From NCBI RefSeq assembly GCF_035552695.1, contig NZ_DASZKT010000113.1, positions 4,522 to 68,521 on the forward strand: a DNA stretch of 64,000 nt, written 5' to 3'. The position numbers were made by a program, and so were the translations under genes. The notes beneath the pieces were generated by a model. That model searched no databases and was not told where the DNA came from. It saw only the letters and a program-made list of their open reading frames with translations. Positions 33,034 to 41,132 of this stretch are shown one piece after another; the stretch's first letter is position 1, and every line of letters starts with the position of its first letter. The stretch is from Actinospica sp035552695. GTDB lineage: Bacteria > Actinomycetota > Actinomycetes > Streptomycetales > Catenulisporaceae.

Positions 33034-33360
33034 ATGAGCTTTTTGGCAAAGGCAATGGAGGTCTCGGAGAAGGCCTTCGAGGAGACCGAGCACAGCATCG
33101 AGGAGTGGAACATCCACCGTCACGGTGCGAAGCTGCTCCTCAAGCTGGGCATAGCCGTCTACGCGGAGCAGCGGCTCGGCGGGGACCACGGGCCGGTCGA
33201 GCGGGTGTTGGCCGCGCTGGACGGGCACGCGTCGGAGAACGGCGAGGTGGACCTCGACCACCTGCACGCCGCGCACCAGGTGCTCGGCGACGAGTTCATC
33301 AAGGAGCACGACATCGACGCCGCCGCCGAGGCCGGGGTGAAGGCCGACGCCAACGCCTGA
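33034..33360 (+). CDS. small acidic helical protein, unknown function
   Basis: 108-residue protein, predicted all helical and acidic, with SFLAKAMEVSEKAFEETEHS at the start and DLDHLHAAHQVLGDEF in the second half. No domain recognised. I chose the ATG at 33034 because it follows TGAGGATTGCG; the open frame begins 20 codons earlier. It lies alone between nucS and a strong bidirectional terminator. Confidence 0.6.
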   Translation: MSFLAKAMEVSEKAFEETEHSIEEWNIHRHGAKLLLKLGIAVYAEQRLGGDHGPVERVLAALDGHASENGEVDLDHLHAAHQVLGDEFIKEHDIDAAAEAGVKADANA

Positions 33361-33416
33361 GCCGTCTCGGCGCGGGCGCGGTGAATCCGGGAGGAATTCT
33401 CGGGTGAATCAGCGTT

Positions 33417-33469
33417 AAACACCTGTGCCGGGAACACGACGTTCAGCCGTGTTCCCGGCACAGGTGTTT
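33417..33469. terminator. bidirectional terminator
   Basis: Perfect 22-bp stem (33417-33438 and 33448-33469) with a nine-base loop, flanked by an A run on the left and a T run on the right. It serves both the small helical protein gene and the convergent mutase gene. Confidence 0.9.
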
Positions 33470-33489
33470 TTCTTGCTAAATCGGGCGAA

Positions 33490-35469
33490 TCAGGCCACGA
33501 GGCTGAGCACTTTGCCCAGAATCGCCGTCAGATCGTAGTCACGCGGCGTGAATACGGCCTTCACTCCCTGTCGCAACAGCACTTCGGCGTCGGCCTCGGG
33601 AATGATCCCGCCGACGACGACGGGCATCTCGGCCGCGCCGGCGTCGGCGAGCAGGCGCAGTACGTCCGGGACGATGCGCAGGTGCGAACCCGAGAGCACG
33701 GACAGGCCGACGACGTCCACGTCCTCCGCGACGGCGGCCGCGGCGATCTGCGCCGGGGTGAGCCGGATGCCCTGGTATACGACCTCGAAGCCGGCGTCGC
33801 GGGCGCGCACGGCGATCTGTTCGGCGCCGTTGGAGTGGCCGTCGAGGCCGGGCTTGCCGACCAGCATGCGCGGCCTGCGTCCGCGCCGTTCGCCGACCTC
33901 GCGCACCTGCTCGCGTAGCGCGGCGAGTTCGGGCGAGACCTGCGTGCCGACGGCCGCCGCGGCGACGCCGGTCGGGGCGCGGAACTCGCCGAAGACCTCG
34001 CGGAGTGCGCCGGCCCACTCGCCGGTGGTGGCGCCGGCGCGCGCGCATTCGAGCGTGGCGGGCATCAGGTTCACGGCGGAGTCGGCGGCGTCCTTGCGCA
34101 GCCGGGCCAGCGCCGCGTCGACGGCCGCGTTGTCCCGCTCGGCGCGCCACACTTTCAGAGCGTCCGCGGCGGCCTGCTCGACCGCCGGGTCCACGCTCTG
34201 GATCGCGGCGTCGAGGTCCGCGGTGAGCGGGTTCGGCTCCGTCTCCCGGAACTTGTTGACGCCGACGACGATCTGCTCGCCGGTCTCGATGCGCGCCCGG
34301 CGCTCGGCGTGCTTGCCGACCAGCTGCGACTTCAGATATCCGGATTCGACGGCCGGGACGATGCCGCCCATCTCCTCGATCCGCCGCATCTCGGCCTTAG
34401 CCGCCTCGGCCAGTTCGTCGACCTTCGCCTCGACGACGTGCGAGCCGTCGAAGAGGTCGCCGTATTCGAGCAGGTCCGACTCGAAGGCCAGGACCTGCTG
34501 GAGGCGCAGCGACCACTGCTGGTCCCAGGGACGCGGCAGGCCGAGCGCCTCGTTCCAGGCCGGAAGCTGCACGGCGCGGGCGCGGGCGTCCTTGGACAGC
34601 GTGACCGCGAGCATCTCCAGCACGATGCGCGCGACGTTGTTCTCCGGCTGAGCCTCCGTCAGGCCGAGCGAGTTGACCTGCACGCCGTACCGGAAGCGGC
34701 GCGCGGACGGGTCGGTCACGCCGTAGCGCTCGCGGGTGATCTCGTCCCAGAGACGGGTGAACGCGCGCATCTTGCAGAGTTCTTCGACGAAGCGCACACC
34801 CGCGTTGACGAAGAAGGAGATCCGCCCGACGACGAGGTCGAAGCGCTCCGGCGGGACCTGGCCCGAGTCGCGCACGGCGTCGAGCACGGTGATCGCCGTG
34901 GACAGCGCGTAGGCGATCTCCTGGACCGGCTCGGCGCCCGCCTCCTGCAGGTGGTAGCTGCAGATGTTGATCGGGTTCCACTTCGGCATCGCGTTCACGG
35001 TGTACGCGATGGTGTCCGTCGTCAGCCGCAGCGAGGGGCCGGGCGGGAAGGCGTACGTGCCGCGCGAGAGGTATTCCTTGATGATGTCGTTCTGCGTGGT
35101 GCCGGCCAGCAGCGCCGGGTCCGCGCCCTGCTCCTCGGCGGCGACCTGGTAGAGCGCGAGCAGCCACATCGCGGTGGCGTTGATCGTCATCGAGGTGTTC
35201 ATCTCGGCCAGCGGGATGCCCTCGAACAGCCGCGCCACGTCGCCGCGGTGGGCGACGGGAACGCCGACCTTGCCCACCTCGCCGGCGGCCAGCTCCGCGT
35301 CCGCGTCGTAGCCGGTCTGGGTGGGCAGGTCGAAGGCCACGGACAGGCCCGTCTGCCCCTTGGCCAGGTTGCGCCGGTACAGGGCGTTGGACTCGGCCGG
35401 GGTGGAGTGGCCCGCGTACGTGCGCATCACCCAGGGCCGATCCCGATCCCGCTGCTCCGTTGAAGACAT
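33490..35469 (-). CDS. B12-dependent ethylmalonyl-CoA mutase-type enzyme (MeaA-like)
   Basis: 659-residue single-chain acyl-CoA mutase. The N-terminal TIM-barrel mutase domain (about 10-510) opens with RPWVMRTYAGHSTPAESNAL and has TYAFPPGPSLR and the ICSYHLQEAGA region. The C-terminal cobalamin domain carries DGHSNG (DxHxxG), LSVLSGSH and VVGGIIP. One chain holding both domains and the overall length fit the MeaA/Ecm group, which rearranges ethylmalonyl-CoA to methylsuccinyl-CoA in the ethylmalonyl-CoA pathway, rather than two-subunit methylmalonyl-CoA mutase. The substrate call is by family. Ribosome binding site GGAAGGTG lies 12 bases upstream. Confidence 0.85.
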   Translation of the reverse strand: MSSTEQRDRDRPWVMRTYAGHSTPAESNALYRRNLAKGQTGLSVAFDLPTQTGYDADAELAAGEVGKVGVPVAHRGDVARLFEGIPLAEMNTSMTINATAMWLLALYQVAAEEQGADPALLAGTTQNDIIKEYLSRGTYAFPPGPSLRLTTDTIAYTVNAMPKWNPINICSYHLQEAGAEPVQEIAYALSTAITVLDAVRDSGQVPPERFDLVVGRISFFVNAGVRFVEELCKMRAFTRLWDEITRERYGVTDPSARRFRYGVQVNSLGLTEAQPENNVARIVLEMLAVTLSKDARARAVQLPAWNEALGLPRPWDQQWSLRLQQVLAFESDLLEYGDLFDGSHVVEAKVDELAEAAKAEMRRIEEMGGIVPAVESGYLKSQLVGKHAERRARIETGEQIVVGVNKFRETEPNPLTADLDAAIQSVDPAVEQAAADALKVWRAERDNAAVDAALARLRKDAADSAVNLMPATLECARAGATTGEWAGALREVFGEFRAPTGVAAAAVGTQVSPELAALREQVREVGERRGRRPRMLVGKPGLDGHSNGAEQIAVRARDAGFEVVYQGIRLTPAQIAAAAVAEDVDVVGLSVLSGSHLRIVPDVLRLLADAGAAEMPVVVGGIIPEADAEVLLRQGVKAVFTPRDYDLTAILGKVLSLVA

Positions 35470-35532
35470 GGACGGACCGCACCTTCCGCTGCTCGGTCGC
35501 CGCTGAAATCAGTCGGCGCTCTCGATCGGATC

Positions 35533-36324
35533 CTACTTGGCGGTAACTTGGGTGGGAAGGGGGATCACCAGAGGCGTCCCCGTCTCCGGATCCTCGATGA
35601 TCCGCGCCCGCAGCCCGAAGGCCTGTTCGACGAGCTTAGCCGTGATGACGTCGCCGGGCGCGCCCTCCGCGATGACGGCGCCCTCACGCAGAACGATCAT
35701 GTGCGAGGCGTAGCGGGCGGCCTGGTTGAGGTCGTGCAGAACGGCCACGACGGTGCGGCCCGCGGCGTGCAGCCGGGCGCACAGGTCCAGCACCTCGATC
35801 TGATGCGCCAGGTCGAGGTAGGTCGTCGGCTCGTCGAGCAGCAGCAGTTCGGTGTCCTGAGCGAGCGCCATCGCGATCCAGGCGCGCTGCCGCTGGCCGC
35901 CGGAGAGAGTGGCCACGGGACGTTGGCTGAGGTCGGTCAGCCCGGTCTCGGCGAGGCAGCGTTCGATGACGACGCGGTCGGGCTCCGACTCCCGGCGCAG
36001 GGCTCCCTGATGCGGAAAGCGGCCGCGGCTGACGAGTTCGGCGACCGTGATGCCGTCCGGCGTGATCGGGGACTGAGGCAGCAGGCCGATCGTGCGGGCC
36101 ACGTGACGGCTCGGGTATTCGCCGATCGCCCTGCCGTCCAGCAGCACTGTTCCTGCTGCGGGCTTGAGTACGCGCGCGAGGGCGCGGAGCAGGGTGGACT
36201 TGCCGCAGCCGTTGGCGCCGATGATGACGGTGAACGAGCGGTCCGGGATCTCGACGTCCAGGTCGCGCATGACCTGGCGACGGCCGTAAGCCAGGGTGAG
36301 GCCGTGCGTCGCGAGCCTGCTCAT
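35533..36324 (-). CDS. iron-siderophore ABC transporter ATPase (FecE/FepC-like)
   Basis: 263-residue ATPase with Walker A GANGCGKST, the LSGGQRQR signature, Walker B LLLLDEPTTYLD and the H-loop VLHDLN. The DLDVEIPDRSFTVIIG opening and HMIVLREGAVIAEG fit FepC-type importers. Start overlaps the upstream permease stop (ATGA), so it is the third gene of a permease-permease-ATPase operon driven from the iron box region. It powers ferric siderophore import. Confidence 0.92.
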   Translation of the reverse strand: MSRLATHGLTLAYGRRQVMRDLDVEIPDRSFTVIIGANGCGKSTLLRALARVLKPAAGTVLLDGRAIGEYPSRHVARTIGLLPQSPITPDGITVAELVSRGRFPHQGALRRESEPDRVVIERCLAETGLTDLSQRPVATLSGGQRQRAWIAMALAQDTELLLLDEPTTYLDLAHQIEVLDLCARLHAAGRTVVAVLHDLNQAARYASHMIVLREGAVIAEGAPGDVITAKLVEQAFGLRARIIEDPETGTPLVIPLPTQVTAK

Positions 36325-37277
36325 AGCTGTCCGATCTTGCGCTGGTGGGCGAGGAGGTAGATGAGATAGCCGCCGCCGAGCACGCCCGTGACGACTCCGA
36401 CCGGCAGCTCGCGGCCGGGGATCGCGTGCCGGGCAAGGTAATCGGCCCACTCCATCAGCGCGGCGCCGAGTAGGAGTGTCGGAACCAGGTTGGGGCCGCT
36501 GCGTCGGGTCAGTCGGCGCGCGATGTGCGGGGCGCAGAGGGCGACGAACGCGATAGGGCCGGTCTGCGACGCCGCCGTGGCCGCCAGCAGCACCGCGCCG
36601 GTGAGCGTGAGCAGTCTGATTCGCTCGCCGCGCAGGCCGAGGCCGGTCGCGAGGTCGTCGCCGAGTTCGAGGATGCGCAGCGACCGGGAGGCGAGCAGGA
36701 TCGCGGGGGCGATGAGGAGCGTGGCGACGGCGAGCAGGACGACGCCCGGCCATGAACTCCCGTCGAGGCTCCCCGTGATCCACAGCGACGCGGCCGCCGC
36801 GTCGACGATGTTCGCGCGGGTGATCAGGTATTCGTTGACGCCGCTGAGGATCGTCGCGATGCCGATGCCGACGAGAATGAGCTTGGCCCCACCCGTCACG
36901 CCGCCTCGGCGCGCGACGAGATAGACCGCGACCGCGCAGCCGACCGCGCCGATCCATGCGGAGGCGGCGACGGCCACCACTCCCCCGCCGAGCGCGAGGA
37001 TTCCGACGAGCGCTCCCGTCGCGGCCCCCTGCGTGAAGCCGAGCACGTCCGGGCTGCCGAGGGGATTGCGCGTGACGGACTGGAAGACGGCTCCGGCGAG
37101 GGCGAGCGCGGCGCCTGCCAGGACCGCGGTGAGCATTCGCGGCAGGAGCAACTCGTTGATGGTGAATGCGTCGGCTTCGGTGATGCCGCCGGTGAATTGG
37201 CCGACGTTGACAGTGAGGATCGCGGCGACGGCGGCGAGCGCGATGAAGACCGCTGAGACGGCCGCGGAGCGCTTCAT
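36321..37277 (-). CDS. FecCD-type siderophore permease, second subunit
   Basis: 318-residue membrane protein of the BtuC/FecCD family with about ten helices. Signatures: LPRMLTAVLAGAALALAGAVFQSVTRNPLGSPDVLGFTQGA (family block around 45-85), GIATILSGVNEYL, and GPIAFVALCAPHIARRL facing the ATPase. ATG overlaps the stop of the first permease. Forms a heterodimer with it. Confidence 0.92.
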   Translation of the reverse strand: MKRSAAVSAVFIALAAVAAILTVNVGQFTGGITEADAFTINELLLPRMLTAVLAGAALALAGAVFQSVTRNPLGSPDVLGFTQGAATGALVGILALGGGVVAVAASAWIGAVGCAVAVYLVARRGGVTGGAKLILVGIGIATILSGVNEYLITRANIVDAAAASLWITGSLDGSSWPGVVLLAVATLLIAPAILLASRSLRILELGDDLATGLGLRGERIRLLTLTGAVLLAATAASQTGPIAFVALCAPHIARRLTRRSGPNLVPTLLLGAALMEWADYLARHAIPGRELPVGVVTGVLGGGYLIYLLAHQRKIGQL

Positions 37278-38251
37278 GGCCGCCGCCCGACGACCGTGAG
37301 CAGGAAGACCGGTCCGCCGACGACGGCCGTGAGGACTCCGACCTCGATCTCTGAGGGCCGCGCGATGACCCGGCCGACGATATCCGCGCCGAGTAGCAGA
37401 ATCGGAGCCAGGATCGCGCTGTACGGCAGCAGCCAACGCAGGTCGGGACCGGTTATTCGCGCGGCTATCTGGGGGACCATCAGGCCGACGAACACGATCG
37501 GCCCGCACGCGGCCGTGGCCGAGCCGCACAGCAGCACGATGGCGATGATCGCGACGGCACGAGTGAGCGCGGGTCTACCGCCGAGGGCCGTGGCGGCATC
37601 GTCACCGAGGGCCAGGGTGTTGAGCGGCTTCGCGCAGCCGAGCGCGAGGAGCACGCCGACGAGGATGAACGGCGTGATCCGCAGCACGGTGCCGGGTTCG
37701 GCGTCCGCGAGGGATCCGACCGTCCAGAAACGCATCCGGTCCAGCGCGTCCGTGTCCAGCAGTTCAACCGCGCCGACGTACGAGTAGAGCGCCGCGTTCA
37801 CGGCGGTTCCGGCCAGCGCCAGCCGCGCGGGCGTGCTCGAACCTCCGCCGCCGATCGCGTAGATGAGCACTGAGACGACCGCCGCGCCGCCGAGCGCGAA
37901 CCAGATGTACCCGCCAAGGCTGGAGATGCCGAGCAACGCGGTCGCCGTGACCACCGCCGCGGAGGCGCCCGCGTTCACGCCCAGCAATCCGGGGTCGGCC
38001 AGAGGATTGCGGGTCAGCGCCTGCATCACCGCCCCGGCCAGGCCTAGCGCGGTCCCGGCGAGCAGGCCGAGCAGCGTGCGCGGCAGCCGCATCTGGTGCA
38101 CGACGGCGTACGCGCCGGACGCCGGATCGGTGAGCCCGTGCCAGACCGCGGACGGAGCGAGCGGCAGGGATCCGACCGCGAGGCTCAGGACGCAGACGAC
38201 CAGTAGGGCGCAGAGCGCGACAGCAATTCCGAGGGCTCGGCGGGTCGGCAT
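37274..38251 (-). CDS. FecCD-type siderophore permease, first subunit
   Basis: 325-residue FecCD-family permease. The block MRLPRTLLGLLAGTALGLAGAVMQALTRNPLADPGLLG and the GPIVFVGLMVPQIAARI coupling-helix region are intact. It is the first gene leftward of the iron box, 26 bases from it, so transcription of the three-gene importer is predicted to be iron repressed. Confidence 0.92.
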   Translation of the reverse strand: MPTRRALGIAVALCALLVVCVLSLAVGSLPLAPSAVWHGLTDPASGAYAVVHQMRLPRTLLGLLAGTALGLAGAVMQALTRNPLADPGLLGVNAGASAAVVTATALLGISSLGGYIWFALGGAAVVSVLIYAIGGGGSSTPARLALAGTAVNAALYSYVGAVELLDTDALDRMRFWTVGSLADAEPGTVLRITPFILVGVLLALGCAKPLNTLALGDDAATALGGRPALTRAVAIIAIVLLCGSATAACGPIVFVGLMVPQIAARITGPDLRWLLPYSAILAPILLLGADIVGRVIARPSEIEVGVLTAVVGGPVFLLTVVGRRP

Positions 38252-38277
38252 GGGACTCCCGGGGGCTTGATCGAAGC

Positions 38278-38296
38278 TTAGGTTAGGCTACCCTAA
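38278..38296. promoter_or_regulatory. iron box (IdeR/DmdR-type operator)
   Basis: TTAGGTTAGGCTACCCTAA matches the 19-bp actinobacterial iron box (consensus TTAGGTTAGGCTAACCTAA) at all but one position. It lies in the 73-base gap between the divergent siderophore permease and binding-protein genes, so a single Fe(II)-loaded repressor could silence both operons. Confidence 0.92.
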
Positions 38297-38324
38297 GTCA
38301 CACCATTTCGAGAGAGGACCGCCC

Positions 38325-39404
38325 ATGGCCCTGCCCGCACTCCGGACCGCCGGCCGGCACAGGACTCGCCCCGGCCTGATGACACACCCGAGCCGCCGCC
38401 GCGTGCTGAAATCCGGCCTCGGCGCTGGGCTCGGACTCGGGGCGATCGGACTGCTCGGGGCGTGCAGCGCGACCGTCTCGACGGCTGACGCCTCGTCGAG
38501 TGCGAGCGGCGGACCCTGGACGTTCATCGACGACCGCGGCGCGGCCGTGCGCCTGGACTCCGCGCCCACGAAGGTCGTCGCGTACACGGGAACGGCCGCC
38601 GCGCTCTACGACTTCGGCGTCACCGACCGGATCGTCGGCGTGTTCGGGCCGACCAGGCAGGCCAACGGCAAGGCGGACCCGATGGCGGGCAACCTGCCGG
38701 TGGACAAGCTGACCGTACTCGGCAACGCGTACGGCGAGTTCGACGTCGCGAAGTACGCCGAGCTCAACCCACAGCTGCTGATCACCGACATGTGGGAGAA
38801 GGACTCGCTCTGGTACGTCCCGGCGGCAAGCCTGGCGAAGATCGAGAAGCTCGCGCCGACGATCGGGATCACCGTCGCGAGCGAACCGCTGACCACGCCG
38901 CTCGCGCACTACGAGAAGCTCGCCGGACTGCTCGGCGCCGACCTGACGGCGTCCGCCGTGGTTACCGCCAAGACCGCGTTCCAGCAGGCCGTCGAGCAGT
39001 TGCGCAGCGCGGCGAAGAGTAAGAGCACGATCACGGTCATGGCCGCTTCGGCCAGCGCCGACCTGCTCTACATCAGCAACCCGAAGATCTATCCGGACCT
39101 GAGTTACTTCGAGCAACTCGGCGTCTCGTTCATCCGGCCCACGAACGTGGTCGGCGGCTTCTTCGAGAGCCTGAGCTGGGAGAACGCCGGAAGGTACCAG
39201 GCCGACGTGATCCTGCTGGACGACCGGACCGGCACCCTGCAGCCTGCCGACCTGACCGGCAAGGCCACTTGGACCGCGCTGCCCGCGGTGAGGGCGGATC
39301 AGATCGTCTCCTGGAACTCCGAATCGCGCTATTCGTATACGGCGATCGGCCCGATCGTGCAGGGCTTCGCCGACGCGCTGCGAAACGCGAAGAAGGTGGC
39401 CTGA
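38325..39404 (+). CDS. ferric siderophore-binding lipoprotein
   Basis: 359-residue periplasmic-binding protein of the FepB/FhuD class. The N-terminus has a twin-arginine stretch (SRRRVLKSG) and a lipobox LLGAC with the lipidated Cys near residue 47, so it may use Tat export before anchoring. The PBP domain starts at WTFIDDRGAAVRLDSAPTKV and includes the long connecting helix. The ATG at 38325 follows GAGAGGA; a later ATG has no ribosome binding site. It captures the ferric siderophore for the divergent permease-ATPase operon. Confidence 0.9.
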   Translation: MALPALRTAGRHRTRPGLMTHPSRRRVLKSGLGAGLGLGAIGLLGACSATVSTADASSSASGGPWTFIDDRGAAVRLDSAPTKVVAYTGTAAALYDFGVTDRIVGVFGPTRQANGKADPMAGNLPVDKLTVLGNAYGEFDVAKYAELNPQLLITDMWEKDSLWYVPAASLAKIEKLAPTIGITVASEPLTTPLAHYEKLAGLLGADLTASAVVTAKTAFQQAVEQLRSAAKSKSTITVMAASASADLLYISNPKIYPDLSYFEQLGVSFIRPTNVVGGFFESLSWENAGRYQADVILLDDRTGTLQPADLTGKATWTALPAVRADQIVSWNSESRYSYTAIGPIVQGFADALRNAKKVA

Positions 39405-39405
39405 G

Positions 39406-40260
39406 ATGGGCTACCGGTTCTTCGAGTTCGAGGTCGCGCGCACGCGCCGGGTCAGCCCGAGCGTGCAGCGGGTCACGTTCCGCGGCGCCGCGCCCGGCGG
39501 CCTGGCCGAGTTCGCGTCAGGGGGCCGGGACCAACGCTTCAAGCTCTTCTTTCCACAGCCCGGCCAGGACCTCGCGAACGTACCGGTGGAGGCGGGCGAG
39601 AACTGGTACGCGCGGTGGCGCGCAATGGACCCGAGTGTGCGTGCCCTGATGCGCACGTACACGGTGCGCGAGCAGCGGCGCGAACTCGGCGAGGTGGACG
39701 TGGACTTCGCGGTGCACCTGAGCCCGGGCCCGGCCGCGGCGTGGGCGCTGCACTGCCTGGCCGGGGACCGCATCACCGCGCTCGGCCCCAGCGAGGCGGA
39801 CAACGCGGGCATCGACTTCCGCCCGCCCCCGGAAACGGACTGGATCCTGCTGGCCGGCGACGAGTCGGCACTCCCCGCCGTCGCCGGAATCCTCGAGTGG
39901 ATCAGTCCGGCCACGCCGGTCCGCGCGTGGATCGAGGTAGCCCACTGCGACGGCGTCCAGGCGCTGCACACCTGGGCCGACGCCGAGATCACCTGGCTCG
40001 TCCGCGGCCGCGGACCCTCGCTGACCCACGCCGTAAGCGGGGCCCGCCTGCCCGACGGCACGCCCTACGCCTGGATCGGCGGCGAAGCCGGAGAAGTCAG
40101 ACGCCTGCGCCGCCACCTCGTCGGCGCCGCCCCCGACGCCCGCGCCTTCGACCGCAAACGCGTCACGTTCACCGGTTACTGGCGACGCGGCGCCACCGAG
40201 GAGGAACTGCTCGCCGAACTCTACGCGGGCAGCGCGGCGGCGCAGTCGGCCAGGGCGTAG
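39406..40260 (+). CDS. siderophore-interacting protein (ViuB-like ferric reductase)
   Basis: 284-residue FAD-binding siderophore reductase releasing iron in the cytosol. The FAD-binding block MRTYTVREQRRE (around 85), the following DVDFAVHL, NAD(P)-binding LLAGDESALPAV, and the C-terminal SIP signature VTFTGYWRRGATEEEL are all present. Starts one base after the binding-protein stop codon, so both are on the iron-box-controlled transcript. Confidence 0.92.
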   Translation: MGYRFFEFEVARTRRVSPSVQRVTFRGAAPGGLAEFASGGRDQRFKLFFPQPGQDLANVPVEAGENWYARWRAMDPSVRALMRTYTVREQRRELGEVDVDFAVHLSPGPAAAWALHCLAGDRITALGPSEADNAGIDFRPPPETDWILLAGDESALPAVAGILEWISPATPVRAWIEVAHCDGVQALHTWADAEITWLVRGRGPSLTHAVSGARLPDGTPYAWIGGEAGEVRRLRRHLVGAAPDARAFDRKRVTFTGYWRRGATEEELLAELYAGSAAAQSARA

Positions 40261-40272
40261 GCGCTATCCACC

Positions 40273-40324
40273 GACCATCAACGGCCTCGTTCGCCCATGC
40301 GGGTGAACGAGGCCGTTGATGGTC
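40273..40324. terminator. bidirectional terminator after the siderophore genes
   Basis: 24-base arms (40273-40296 and 40301-40324) with one G-T wobble and a four-base loop, lying between convergent genes. No T tract, but the stem is very stable. Confidence 0.85.
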
Positions 40325-40346
40325 TCGAATATGTCGCTTGTTCGGC

Positions 40347-40691
40347 TCAGCCCCGACGGGCGTGCTCGACGAGGGCGAGGATTCCGCGGGCGATGCCGCC
40401 GTCGAGGTCGCGGACGGCGAAGGTGCCCGCCATGCTGGCCGCGGCGAGGGCGCAGGAGCGGTCGTCCAGGCGCCTGCGGGCACGAGTGCCGGTCACTATC
40501 TCCAGCCGGTGCGCGGCCGGGTCCACGGCGAGCAGCACGGACTCTGACGCGGCCGGGCCGAGGGCGCCGTGCCGGTTCAGGGCCTCGGCGCGCGGCTCGG
40601 CGCCGAGGTCGCCGACGAAGACCGACCAGTTCAGGCCGGTGCGCTTCTCGGCGATCTTGATGGCCCGTTGGATCTGCGCGGACTCGATCAC
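40347..40691 (-). CDS. DUF5130 (TPM-like) protein
   Basis: 114-residue protein of the DUF5130 family: IESAQIQRAIKIAEKRTGLNWSVFVG at the N-terminus, then LLAVDPAAHRLEIVTG, RRRLDDRSCALAAASM and the terminal ILALVEHA. The fold is probably related to TPM domains; function is unknown. I place the start at GTG 40691, five bases after GGTGAGG, which includes the stop codon of the upstream membrane-protein gene; the frame opens ten codons earlier. Confidence 0.85.
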   Translation of the reverse strand: MIESAQIQRAIKIAEKRTGLNWSVFVGDLGAEPRAEALNRHGALGPAASESVLLAVDPAAHRLEIVTGTRARRRLDDRSCALAAASMAGTFAVRDLDGGIARGILALVEHARRG

Positions 40692-40698
40692 CGTCGCC

Positions 40699-41070
40699 TC
40701 ACCAGGAGCCACTTGCGCCACCGGTTCCGCTCGAGGCGGCGCCGGCCTTGGCCTCGGTACCCGTCTTCTCCTCGGCCGGGGCCGCGGCCTCGGTCTTCGC
40801 GGCGGACTTGGCGTCCCAGCCGATCTCGGCCCGGTTGCTGTCGCCCTTGACCCAGCCGGGCAGCATCACCAGGAAGGTGATCACCAGGAACAGGCCGACC
40901 GGGATGCCCACGAAGATTCCGATCGTGGTCAGCACGGACAGCCGGGGACCCGCGTCCTCGCCCTGGAAATCGGTCGCGAAGGCCGAGCCCGCGGCCAGCA
41001 ACGGGACGGCGGTCAGCGCGGCCACGGTCCCGGCCCGCACCGCGGCACGCTTTGCTGATCTGATAGTCAC
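40699..41070 (-). CDS. small membrane protein paired with DUF5130
   Basis: 123-residue protein with a hydrophobic export segment at about 12-32 (AALTAVPLLAAGSAFA, cleavable), one transmembrane helix at about 46-70 (LTTIGIFVGIPVGLFLVITFLVMLP) and an Ala/Glu/Lys/Gly-rich cytoplasmic tail. No known domain. Ends eight bases before the DUF5130 start. The GTG start has TACCGT six bases upstream and no ribosome binding site, so the transcript may be leaderless. Confidence 0.7.
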   Translation of the reverse strand: MTIRSAKRAAVRAGTVAALTAVPLLAAGSAFATDFQGEDAGPRLSVLTTIGIFVGIPVGLFLVITFLVMLPGWVKGDSNRAEIGWDAKSAAKTEAAAPAEEKTGTEAKAGAASSGTGGASGSW

Positions 41071-41132
41071 AGCACAACGGTACTCGACTCGGGTTCCGGC
41101 CATGCAGCCAGGTCGCGTATCGATGGCGAAGA

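Noticed and set aside
33490..35469. Methylmalonyl-CoA mutase large subunit
   Set aside because: That subunit is longer (about 730 residues) and normally next to a small-subunit gene. The length and lone position fit the MeaA/Ecm group better.
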